A stretch of 64,000 nt of DNA, from the NCBI RefSeq assembly GCF_000972845.2, contig NC_040016.1, positions 619,798 through 683,797 of the forward strand, read 5' to 3'. Shown here in pieces: positions 21,736 to 31,400 of this stretch. The DNA comes from Larimichthys crocea. Lineage: Eukaryota; Chordata; Actinopteri; Sciaenidae. The notes under the pieces are model-generated. The model was not told the origin of the DNA. It was given only the letters and a program-made list of their open reading frames with translations, and made no database searches. Made by a program: the position numbers and the translations under genes. Numbering within the stretch: position 1 is the first letter of the stretch; each line of letters starts with the position of its first letter.

Positions 21736-24700
21736 CTATTTGAAATCTGTGTTGAAGTCATAGGCGTCATCTGTAGAGATGCCAATGTCAGTGGGGATAG
21801 ACTTGAACTGCACATGGCCCGTTTTTTCTGAAAGACAAGGAAAGATATAAAAAAATAAGGCCTAGTAAGGAGTTGATTTTAGTCAAATAAATTTTTTTTT
21901 AAAAAAGGACAAACTGTTTACTTTTGAGAGATGCTTTCTGTGGTTCCTCTGGTTCTTCCTTTTCATTTGTCTCCTCAGTGATTTGTTCAGGCTGCAAGAA
22001 GAGCAAATGTTAAAGTCCAACAACCCTCACGATACACAGTAATTTCAAAATAAATAAAGGGTTCAGTCAACTGGATCAGAGTTGGATTAGAAGTCTTCAT
22101 AAACAAATCAAGACTTGAATTTTTGTCCTCATTTCCAGAAGACCAGACATTATATGAAGCAGCTGTATTGTCTGGCAATTTCCCCAAAAAACAAAAAAAA
22201 AACAGTTACCTCATCATTTTCGTCATTCTGCTCTGCTTCTTTCTCTGCAGCACCAGATTTTTCTTCAGGGATGTCACAGACACTCAACAGGCCTGCAGTT
22301 GGGCCATTAGAGGTGAAACCTATACTGCTGGCCTGGTTTGGGAATCTGACCTCTAAAGAAAAGAAAAGCAAAAAGTTATTTTCAGCAACACACACAACAA
22401 AGTGACTACTTTCATTCGGCAACTGCCCACTCTGGTGGTCATGTTGCTCTTTACACCCTGTGAATATTCCGAACAGAAAACACTGAGTTGTCTAAGTTCA
22501 ATTAAAAACACCTGTACCTTTCAGAGTCTCCTTGTTGCCAGTTTTCAGTTTATTGAGGTCCCAGCCGTTCTGCATCTCAGCGACCACGGCTTCAGACATG
22601 TAGGCGGGGAGGCTGCGGTTCTCCTGCACCTTACAGTGATAGCTTAGCTTGGCTCTGTGGAGACACCAAATCAAAGACTCCTGTGAGATCAAGCGCTCCC
22701 TACTCTGCTTTATGAATGTACATTTGCAGGTTTCCTGGCACCGTGTTGGGATCAGAGTTGGATTAGAAGTCTTCATAAGAAATCAAGACTTGCGTTTTTG
22801 TCCTCACTTCCACACATGCACTACAACTGCCCACCCCTCCTCCTTCCACAAACACTCACCCTGTCCAATCGTCAAGGAAAGTTGTGGCTGCCTGCTGTGT
22901 GTTAGGGACTCCACCCTTCTGCAAATAGCCACGCTTCTTGGCAAACAAGTTTAAAAACTCCACAGAGTTCCTGAAATCTGGGACATTGTACTGAAGCATG
23001 ATCTGAAACAAGAGAGAGTGTCATTTTAATGAACAAGACAACACCCAGACTGATATAACCAGTTCATACATTACATCTCATGCGATAGGAACTCCCCTCC
23101 TACCTGAGTCTTGTCACACTGCTTGAGCAGAGTCCTGACAACCTCCAGCACGCTCTCCTGTCCTTCCTCCACCTGCAGGCTCCTCAGTGCCATAGAGGCC
23201 GGTGGGTTGGACGGTGAGGCCACGACTCCCGGGCTGTCTATTAGTTTCACAGTCTTTGAGATGTGCACATCCTGCATGGATCTGAGGAGGCGGTAACAGG
23301 TAACGTTTGACTAGGGGGATAAGTTATATGCCCAAATATGGTGATATATTAATTACAACTTGAACACTACTAAATATGCACCATGACACACATCCCAAAA
23401 AAAAAAAAAAAGCTATGATAGTCAGACGTTTTTATGCACTCACTTTGTGATGCCTCTCTTGACACCGGCATTGCATGCAAGGATCCCCTTCATACTGTTA
23501 ATGAGACTGCTCTTCCCCACATTGGGAAAACCTAGAAGGAGAGATAATGTCAAAGGTGAACAGACTATGTACTTTAAACAAATTTAAAGACATGAACACA
23601 ACCAGAATCAATACACAGGTGTCTGTACCACAGAGCTGTATAAGAGTGAATTATTCTGAGACCTCATAGATGTCAATAGTTCATCTGAATCAACAACTGG
23701 CATCATAAAAGCTGCACTTACCAACTATGCCCACTCTGAGTGAAGCTTCATTCTGCGTGTTAGCAGCCAAACTTGTAAGGAGCTCAGTGAGACAAGTATT
23801 TCCGAAGCAGGCTGCTCCTCTGGATTTGTCCATGATCTCATTGGAGGCCACTATCCTGCTCTTCTTGGCTTGCTGATGAAGACAGAATAAAGACATAAGT
23901 AAAATCAACTTACGTATTTTGGTCTGCATTTCAAATAGACTGAAGCTCCTTCCCACTGTATGAATATTACAACATTTACATACTGTCATATTTTTGTTAA
24001 CAAAACACACATCAGCTCTGCTCCTGACAGAGCCACATAAATCTGTGTTTTGTTTATTGCTCTCGGAGGTTATAACCAGTTATAACAGCACAGCACAAGC
24101 TGCTCAACCTTCTCAGTCCTCCATATTACAAGAAAAACACAGAATTAGCAGCAGTTTTATTCAAACTGTAGGACGAACACTTCACTTCCCTCTTCAAGTT
24201 CAGCACTTTACCTTTAACTTCCGTCGTATAAAGTATCATACGCTCCAAGTTTAAATGTTTGTTACTGTACTGTTATTTTCATTGCTATCTCTTACCACCA
24301 CTGTTCTGTCCTTGATCTGTGTTGATGCTTTGAACGCCACAACTGGAAACTCTCGTTGTAAACACTGTATCCATCTCTCCACATTTTCCTTTGGTACCAG
24401 ATCTACAACACAGAAAATCAGAACACATAAGAGTCCTGACAACCAACTTACACATCAGCGTGTTTTGCATTTAACATGGAAGCATCTCAGGTCCATTTAC
24501 CTATTTTGTTTAAAAGCAAAATTAGTTTCTTGTTGCCTTCCCTCTGCAGCACCGCCTCCTCCAGCTGTGGACACCTGCACCCCAGTGGATCACGAGCATC
24601 AAGGACTTCAACCACTACATCAGAGGCATCAATCACCTGAAAACAAAAGTAGAAAGGGGCAGGTTGAGGATAATCAGATAAACCTTTCCTTTCTACAGTA

Positions 24701-25807
24701 AAACACTGCCTGGGGTTTGGTCGTTTTACCTTGTTTAATTCGGAGCAAAGGTACCGCTTTGAGCTCCTGTCTGGGGCGGCCCGTTTCTTTGGAACCTCTT
24801 CCTGTGGAAATAGATGCACCAAAACTAGTAAGTCGACAGTAGAGTGATAGATTTTGGTACTGACGAATGATTTTGAGTTTTTGGCTCTTACCTGACGAGC
24901 CTTCTTGGCCTTGGGATCTTTTTCTTTACTTGCAGCATCTCTCTCTTTTTTCCTCTTCTGGGCTCGCTCCTCTTTTTTAGCTTGTAATTTTTTTTGTTTT
25001 TCTTCTTCAATCTGTAAGACAAAAAAAAACAATATGGAAATCAGACTACCGGTGATCATGCAGCACAAAAAGACCAACACGAGGGAAAAAAAAACACTTT
25101 CTCCAAAGCATAGAATGGTCATAACTCATAAACCTACAATAAGATTAAGGTTGTTTTAGTCTTAACCCGCTTTAGGGAGACAGATTAGATGGGTCCATGA
25201 GTCTGAATGTCTTCATAGTCATTGTGATAAACTGCATGTGAAGACCAAATGGCTGCCAACCTGTAGCCTCCTCTGCTCTGCCTCCCTCAGGACCTCCTCT
25301 TTGAAGGGAGCACTGCTGGGCACACCGGGGTCCTTCTTCACGCGTTTGCTCACTCCTTTCTTCTTCGCCTCTCTTCTGAGCTTTTTGTGGTGATCACGGA
25401 CCTACACAAACACACAACACCAGATTGTGACAAACAAACAAGTCAAAAACAGCGGCAGCCTCATTCACACGGGCCTCGTGGAGCTGCGCACTTTTCTATT
25501 CCCAGCAGTGAGTGATGAAGTCAGGCTCTCACCTTTTTCTGGATCTTATACCGCTTGGAGCAGGAGAGCCGCTTACTTGCTTTCTTTAACTCTAAAGAAA
25601 CAAAAAGATTGAGACACATTAACGTTGGTTGAGCAGTTAGCTGAAGCTAAAGCAGGCTGATCACAGGCGGCTGTTCTCGATTAAAACAGTCCGCGCATCA
25701 TCTCCGTGAATAAACGGGACGATTAAACACAACAGAGTTGTTTGTTTCAGACGCTCACACATTAATAAAACGTCATTATCAAGTGTTTCCTTACTCGGTC
25801 GTTTCAT
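21736..25807 (-). CDS. gnl3: Guanine nucleotide-binding protein-like 3 (nucleostemin)
   Basis: Minus-strand coding exons in transcript order: 25807-25795, 25591-25533, 25401-25261, 25011-24892, 24801-24730, 24636-24501, 24402-24296, 23872-23722, 23531-23444, 23281-23104, 23002-22860, 22654-22518, 22352-22210, 21991-21922, 21827-21736. Total 549 aa, equal to human GNL3. Nucleolar GTPase needed for pre-rRNA processing and proliferation. Layout: basic N terminus MKRPKLKKASKR (nucleolar targeting), coiled, Lys/Glu-rich stretch (about 60-115), then a circularly permuted GTPase: DARDPLG (148-154), G4 NKID (178-181), G1 GFPNVGKSS (267-275), G2-like KRGIT, G3 DSPG (311-314). The acidic C terminus ends in [11 protein letters not shown], as in human. 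The G4-before-G1 order is the hallmark of the YlqF/HSR1_MMR1 family. Introns 11 and 13 host snoRNAs. Confidence 0.96.
22071..22138 (-). ncRNA. SNORD19-like: C/D-box snoRNA, SNORD19-like, copy 1
   Basis: In gnl3 intron 13. C box ATGAGGA (22132-22126), D box CTGA (22079-22076), closed by a 5-bp terminal stem CTGGA/TCCAG. The antisense element ATCCAACT directly precedes the D box and pairs with AGUUGGAU of vertebrate 18S rRNA. The fifth base before the D box points to a G, from memory the site called Gm683 in human. The 3' end is about 79 nt from the 3' splice site, a normal spacing for intronic C/D snoRNAs. Human GNL3 introns host SNORD19 and SNORD19B. Processed from the host intron, so no own promoter is expected. 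Confidence 0.85.
22745..22815 (-). ncRNA. SNORD19B-like: C/D-box snoRNA, SNORD19-like, copy 2
   Basis: In gnl3 intron 11. About 60 nt are nearly identical to copy 1: C box GTGAGGA (22807-22801), D box CTGA (22755-22752), the same 18S antisense ATCCAACT, and the same internal AAGTCTT/AAGACTT hairpin. The terminal stem differs in sequence but can still pair (GTGT/ACAC plus GGA/TCC, with a small bulge). The 3' end is about 90 nt from the 3' splice site. Boundaries are approximate. Confidence 0.82.
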
Positions 25808-25925
25808 GGTGAAGCTGCGGACCTGCCAATGTGACTGCTCTGCTCTCACACGTGGAGGACTGAACGAGTTTGGATGTTTATCACTTCCGCTTCTGTCAGC
25901 GCGCGTCCCGCCACCTGCTGGCCTG
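25808..25925 (-). promoter_or_regulatory. gnl3: gnl3 promoter with E-box and ETS motif
   Basis: A canonical E-box CACGTG at 25849-25854, 42 bp upstream of the ATG, and an ETS-type GCGGAAGTG (minus strand) at 25882-25890. GNL3 is a known MYC-responsive ribosome-biogenesis gene, so an E-box here is in keeping. The transcription start is not determined. Confidence 0.6.
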
Positions 25926-25929
25926 GAGT

Positions 25930-26283
25930 ACTTACTGCTTTATATAAATATATAATAAAAAAACAATAATTATTATTAATTTGTAAATAATGATATAATA
26001 ATAATAATAATATTCTCTTGAAGAATTAATTGGTATAAAAGAAAGAGTAAATTAAACTTACGTTTTAAAAATAAGACATCACCTCGTTATTTAAATTACA
26101 ATATGCATGCATATATGATGTATGTATGTATATATTATTTATATATATATAAAAAAACAATAACAACAACACTTACTTGTGAGTAATGAATACATACATA
26201 TATACATACCCACACACACACACACACACCACACACACACACAACTATATATATATAATATATTAAAGTGTCAACTAGCTTTA

Positions 26284-26337
<54 letters not shown>

Positions 26338-26870
26338 TTGTGTTTCATTACTCTCTCATTTAAGAATCTTATGTATTTATTTATGTGTCACAGAGAGATG
26401 CAGAACTCATTGTTCGGGCTTCATGTAAAAATGTTAAAGCTAGTTGACACTTTAAAAGTGAGAACCATATTTTCAGATTATCATGAGACCCAAACCTAAA
26501 CCTGTCTAACTTTTCTTTCAACTATTAATCTAGTTACCAAACAGGATCCCATTTACTTTTCATGTGTTTTCATAACATTTAACTGTCAGGTGCATTTTGA
26601 CTATTTTGACAAGGTAAATAACACCAAATAATACCAACATGTATGACACATGTCATACTTCAGGAGTGACCGGTGCACTGTCCAGCATTGAGGTGTGTTG
26701 TTGTGCTGATAGTAGCAGGTGTTACATCACTGACTCTGTGACCAGATTTTAACTTTAATTAACCCAAACCTGTCACCTCTGCTAATATAACCAAAGGCAT
26801 TTTGTCCAAACTTGTTAATCGTGTGTTATAATTAGGGAGGTCACGGGAAATCTTGGGTGGGGGTGAAGTA
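25930..26870. other. Low-complexity intergenic region
   Basis: AT-rich simple sequence (AAT and ATAT runs, 25945-26160), a (CA)n run with one interruption (about 26213-26242), a (GT)n run (26287-26335), and ordinary sequence after 26460. No gene is supported between gnl3 and the zinc-finger gene. Confidence 0.7.
26263..26455. repeat. Perfect 25-bp inverted repeat enclosing a (GT)n tract
   Basis: The arms 26263-26287 and 26431-26455 are exact reverse complements (starting TTAAAGTGTCAACTAG), separated by 143 bp that include about 24 GT units. Both arms begin with TTAA. Could be a MITE-like element or a cruciform-prone hairpin. No protein coding. Confidence 0.85.
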
Positions 26871-26922
26871 GTAGTAGAAGAAGAAGAAGAAGAAGAAGAA
26901 GAAGAAGAAGAAGAAGAAGAAG
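26870..26922. repeat. (GAA)n microsatellite at the zinc-finger gene promoter
   Basis: About 16 AAG triplets preceded by GTA triplets, roughly 90-140 bp upstream of the zinc-finger start codon. On the minus strand it reads as poly-leucine in an open frame, which is a simple-repeat artefact. Confidence 0.9.
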
Positions 26923-27010
26923 CAACAACTCCGGGTCACGTGACTGGGTCGAGCATCTTTTTTGGTCCATTTTGGATGATAGCAGCAGGAGCTTCGTGCG
27001 ACCCGAGAAA

Positions 27011-29645
27011 ATGACCAAACTGCAGTTTTTAAACGTCTTCCTCACTGAGCGGCTCATGCTCGCTGCGCAGGAGATCTACAAATCTGTCGAGGATACGATT
27101 TTGGAGTACCAGGAGGAGATCGCGATCCGGGAGCGGGAGAACGACCATCTGCGGCGCAGGCTGCGGGACGCGGGGATCGAGATATGGCCAGGTTAGCTCC
27201 GAGGAAAGCTAATGGTGCAGCTGCGCCTCTTTATGTCCCATCAGCTGAGTCCGTGGGCCGGCAGCAGACCGCGTAACAACACGATAAGCAGCCTCGGGAT
27301 AGTGTTACACCACTTCCAAGCAAGTTAACTCCAGCTGTTCGCGGTGTTACACCACTTCCAAGCAAGTTAACTCCAGCTGTTCGCGGGCTAGCTGCGTTAG
27401 CCGCTGTTGTTGTGGAGCGGCTAGCGCGTTAGCAACCTTTGTTCGTTAGCCGACATGCTAGCTGCGTCGACTAGCCGACACCCGGGCTCGCGTGCGGCTG
27501 TCTGCAGGTATCCGGATACTTTGTGCAGGTATCCGGATACTTTGTGCAGGTATCCGGATACTTTGTGATGATCCGACACTTGTTTGACTGGGACAGATAC
27601 ACGTGAATGAAAACACGCGTTCACCTGCTGTGTCAGTGTTTGTTTACTCCACGTAAAGCCCTGGCTGCCAAGTGAAACTATCTGACTGACTATGGATCAT
27701 GTGATATAAAGATGCCGTGCACTCTTAATGTTATTAGACTTTTATTTACGCACACTTTCACCTGACATCAGTCTTGTTTTTGTGGTTTTGTTTAGCTTTG
27801 CATTGACTGTTAAAAGCACTAATAACAACAACACTTAGCTACAAGTTCAGCTTTATATATGTATTACATACAGGGTTAGTCACTATTATTGAGATGTGTT
27901 TAATTAAAGTGTCTGTTCTTTAAGGCATCATTTTGTTATTGATTTGATCGTCTGTCAAGATTTGGCGGAAATACCGCCTGTGCTGAACAGCTTCCTGCAG
28001 GAAAACATGGTACTGTTTTCTGTATGTTGACCATCCTGACGTGACAATGTGTCACCACAGTTTAGTTATTTCTATTATAAACATTATCTGGTAGTCGCAG
28101 TCGACAAGGTAGTGTGTTTGGCTCATTGCAGTTTCAATGGAAAAGTTGACTGGTAAAGCAGAACAGTAGCTCAGTCCATAGGGACTTGGTTTGGGAACTG
28201 GAGGGTGGCCGGTTAAAGTCCCGCATGGACCAAATATTTAGGATGGACTGGTAGCTGGAGAGGTGCCAGTTCATCTCCTGGGCCCTGCCGAGGTGCCCTT
28301 GAGCAAGGCACTGAACACCCCCAACTGCTCACTGGGCGCTCCTCAAGGGGGGCTGCCCATCACTCCACCATATCTCTCCAAATTGCATGTCTATGAGCCC
28401 TTGTACTACATGTGTGTGTCTGGGTTAAAATGCATGTAAATAAAAATAGTGTAAAAAGAATTAATAAAGAATATAAAAATATTTTAAAAAACACAGCTGT
28501 TAACATCTCCACATGCCCTGATGGCTCCGTCATAGCCTTAAAGTGTTTTCCCCTTGTGTTCAACTGCAGCCAAGTTGACGAGCAGGTTCATTTTAATATT
28601 AAAATACAACCTTCATAAGCAGACTCTTAATTTTGAATGTGGCAAATAAAGTTCACGCTGTTGTGTTTCCACCTATGTAGTTGATGGTTTCATTCGAGCC
28701 TCTTCCTCCTGTTCCATGTTTTCAGATCGTCCGTCCATGGCGCTGTTGGATGAGGAAGACGGCGAGCATCCGCGCCGCGAGTGGAGTCCCAGCATGGGGC
28801 ATGAAGAGCGCATCCCTATTCAGATTAAGGATAAAAGGGATCTACGGGTCAACCAAGGAGACGATCAGCTTCGTGGCCATGGCTCTTGCAGCACACCAGA
28901 GAATATGTTTACTCCCCCGCGTGTCGGAAACGAATATCCCCAGGAAGGCCCGCACACATCCAACCTCCCTCAGAGTCAAGGTGTGGAGAACAGGGACAGG
29001 GACCCTGCATCTCGAGGCCCCTCTAGGCATGTAAAGGTAGAGAGTGGAGGAGGCCACAGAGGCTCTTCTTCTTCCAACAGTAGCGCTCAGCCCCTTGCAC
29101 CGGTCAACCCAAACTGCTCAAATGAGAACAACATTGACATTATCGGGGTGGAGAACGGAGGACAGATGGTTGGTGCTAAGGGAACTGGAACTGGAGCTAA
29201 CAGAGGACAGGCCTCACACATGCGTAACCAAGGAGCCAATGCCGTGGACTGCCCCCATCAAAAATCCCCACTACAAGCTCACATGTCATCCTTTTGTTGC
29301 AAGGTTTGCGGCGAGGCATTTAGTCATATTGGCCACCTCCATGTGCATGTACAAGTGCACACGCGAGAAAAACCTTATCGTTGTGGGGTATGCGGGAAAT
29401 GCTGCAGCTCCTCCGGGAGGCTCCAGGAGCATCAGCGTAGCCACACGGGAGAAAAACCTTTCCGTTGCCAGATTTGTGGAAAAGGCTTCACACAGATGGC
29501 TCACTTGAAGGTACACATGAGGATCCATACTGGGGAGAAGCCATACAGTTGCCCTGTGTGCGGCAAATGCTTCAGCCGGTCCGACAAAATCAAAAGGCAT
29601 CTCCAAACCCATAGCCGAGAGGGAACATATTTCTCAGGGCAATGA
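27011..29645 (+). CDS. C2H2 zinc-finger protein (fish-type, four fingers)
   Basis: Two exons: 27011-27191 and 28726-29645, joining to 366 aa. The N-terminal exon (MTKLQFLNVFLTERL...) is a helical, coiled-coil-prone segment (YQEEIAIRERENDHLRRRL) of the kind that opens many teleost zinc-finger proteins. Exon 2 has a long polar linker with SSSSNSS, then four tandem C2H2 fingers, all C-x2-C-x12-H-x3-H, joined by TREKPYR, TGEKPFR and TGEKPYS linkers, ending 12 residues after the last finger (stop at 29643). Presumed nuclear DNA-binding regulator; no specific orthologue recognised. An in-frame ATG at 26972 would add 13 residues, but its Kozak context is weak (T at -3) whereas ATG 27011 has A at -3 and matches the family start. 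Confidence 0.88.
27302..27385. repeat. 42-bp perfect tandem duplication
   Basis: Two identical adjacent units, 27302-27343 and 27344-27385, beginning GTGTTACACCACTTCC, in the GC-rich 5' part of the zinc-finger intron. Confidence 0.95.
27503..27565. repeat. Three 21-bp tandem repeats, each with a 12-bp palindrome
   Basis: Three identical 21-bp units. Each contains the perfect palindrome GTATCCGGATAC, at 27508-27519, 27529-27540 and 27550-27561. The spacing is exactly 21 bp, about two helical turns, so the palindromes lie on one DNA face. Located about 310 bp downstream of the exon 1 donor of the zinc-finger gene. Confidence 0.95.
28161..28475 (+). mobile_element. tRNA-derived SINE
   Basis: The tRNA-like head has an A-box (GTAGCTCAGTCC) and a B-box (GCCGGTTAAAGTCCC). 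The body carries GAGCAAGGCACTGAAC and CAACTGCTCACTGGGCG, well known in a common fish SINE. A degenerate tail GAATTAATAAAG ends near 28475. Lies in the zinc-finger gene intron, in sense orientation. Pol III activity is unknown. Confidence 0.8.
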
Positions 29646-31287
29646 TGCAAGTTTATTATTAAACAACCCAGTTTGTGAATCATATTGATGTGGGTAACTT
29701 TCCTACAAAAAGCTAAAATTGCTGCCATTAGGACAAGGCTTTTTTTTTTTTTTTTTTTTTTTTTTTTTCAAAGAACTATGGATTCTGCAACTCTTAGAGA
29801 AAGTTTCTTATCTAACCTAATACTTCTCCACGCCATAGTCCCTCAATAGAATTTGTATTAGCCAGTTTAGTACGTCATTTACTTAATTTTGTACTTGTCA
29901 CTGAGTATTAAATCTCTAAGACACAATTTGAGTTATTAGCTAGCCTTTCTGAATTATCTAGCCTTTTCCGTAGTCATATAATTAGCATGATGAAGTCTTC
30001 CACACATGCCTTGGAACTGAGATGCATCAAGAAATGCGACAATGTTCAGCACAGTCACAGCTCATTATCATTACCAGTCACTCCATAAGTTTACACATAA
30101 GTTTCAAATCTGCAGACTTCTACCGGACATCCATCTTGTGTTTGTTATTTGAGTTATTATTTGAAGCATGAAACAATCTCCTTTTTTTTCTCAGTTAACT
30201 AGAGATATGATGGCCTGACAAATGAAGCCTGTGTTTCATCTGGCTTATCTAACACTGCCAGTAGTTTTTTCTTCTTTTTTTTTAAATGTAGCAATAAAAA
30301 AAATTAAAAAACAGTGCAAACGAAAAGCTACTGAAATGCCCCCCTAAACTGTGGACTTGACCGACTTGCAAAGAGAAGTCTGACTCTGCACTTATCTCCA
30401 TTTTAGTCCTTTATTTTTTTTTAACTTAATTTTTTTTGTTGAGTGTTGTTACATTAGTTGCAGAGCTAAATACTGCCATCTCACATCGTCAGTGCTTCAT
30501 GTTGTCCACTGATGGACAAATCGACCGTGAGACTGCTCCACTACTTTGTGAAATAATGTGATATTCTGTAAAATACCACTAGTCTCGATCTACCATGCAT
30601 TTAGAAATTTTGTGGTGTCTTTTTTTTTTTTTTTTTACTTTTTTTTTTTATGACATGCACTATGGCATCCGTCTAAGATGATGCAGAAATTCACTCTACA
30701 GTAGGACCAGAGAGTATTAGCTGAACCTCACTGTGGTTTTTTTTAGGGGTCTCAGTCTGCAAAGATTTATGTTCACCTGTGTTTTGACCTCAGTAGTCAT
30801 CCACATGTGAGGTATTTTTTGGAGTGCCCTCGGTTGTGGTTGATTTTTCAGATTTGTCATAGAATCAGGTACTTCCTCTGCCCATCATGGACTGATGTCC
30901 TGAACAGTAGATCCTACAGTTAACTCTCTCCTCTCAGGACTAATGCTGCATTCATAACATGAGGGCATACCGTAAATACTAACGTCTGACTACAGCTATT
31001 CTAAAAGTCAGAAACTCAGGGTTTGTGAGTTTTGGGACTTAGACCCTGCTTGTTTGCAGGAATAAACATGATGATGACAAAAGATGAGAATAACAATTTG
31101 CATCTGAATGTCCTGCAGAAAGATTAGCTAAATAATAAATATGATACCTTCAGAGTATGTCAAAGCTCAGTTGTTTGCTCTGGGATGCACACAAGTGAAA
31201 CCACCATGTGTGATGAATGCAGCATGAGACAGCACATCCTCACAGCTGACCAGCAGCCCTTTCACACACTGGGACACCTTTGTTCCC

Positions 31288-31318
<31 letters not shown>

Positions 31319-31400
31319 TCTACTGTACAGTGTTGTATCATTGCGTATTAAATGTTATTTTTTAATAAAGTAGTAATTAAGTATCCTTTTGTAATTGTCT
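29646..31400 (+). other. Probable 3' UTR and flank of the zinc-finger gene
   Basis: No coding sequence. T-rich runs, including a 29-30 bp poly(T) (29740-29768) and another around 30620-30650. Candidate AATAAA signals are at 30293-30298 and 31364-31369, so the 3' UTR could be about 650 or 1,730 nt. A short (CA)n run lies at 31302-31318. Confidence 0.5.

Noticed and set aside
22123..22954. Plus-strand ORFs across gnl3 introns and exons
   Set aside because: Antisense to validated gnl3 exons and to the snoRNAs.
24040..24260. A further C/D snoRNA (SNORD69-like) in gnl3 intron 7 or elsewhere
   Set aside because: Human GNL3 hosts SNORD69, so all introns were scanned. Candidates with CTGA lacked a proper C box, terminal stem or spacing.
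26815..27057. Minus-strand ORF with a poly-leucine run
   Set aside because: Reverse reading of the (GAA)n microsatellite and zinc-finger exon 1.
27503..27565. CRISPR-like array
   Set aside because: Direct tandem units with no spacers, in a vertebrate genome.
28161..28240. A true tRNA gene
   Set aside because: A/B boxes belong to a SINE head: no cloverleaf, and a SINE body and tail follow.
29044..29508. Second long ORF over zinc-finger exon 2, and minus-strand 29286-29612
   Set aside because: Shadow frames; only the finger-encoding frame shows C2H2 periodicity.
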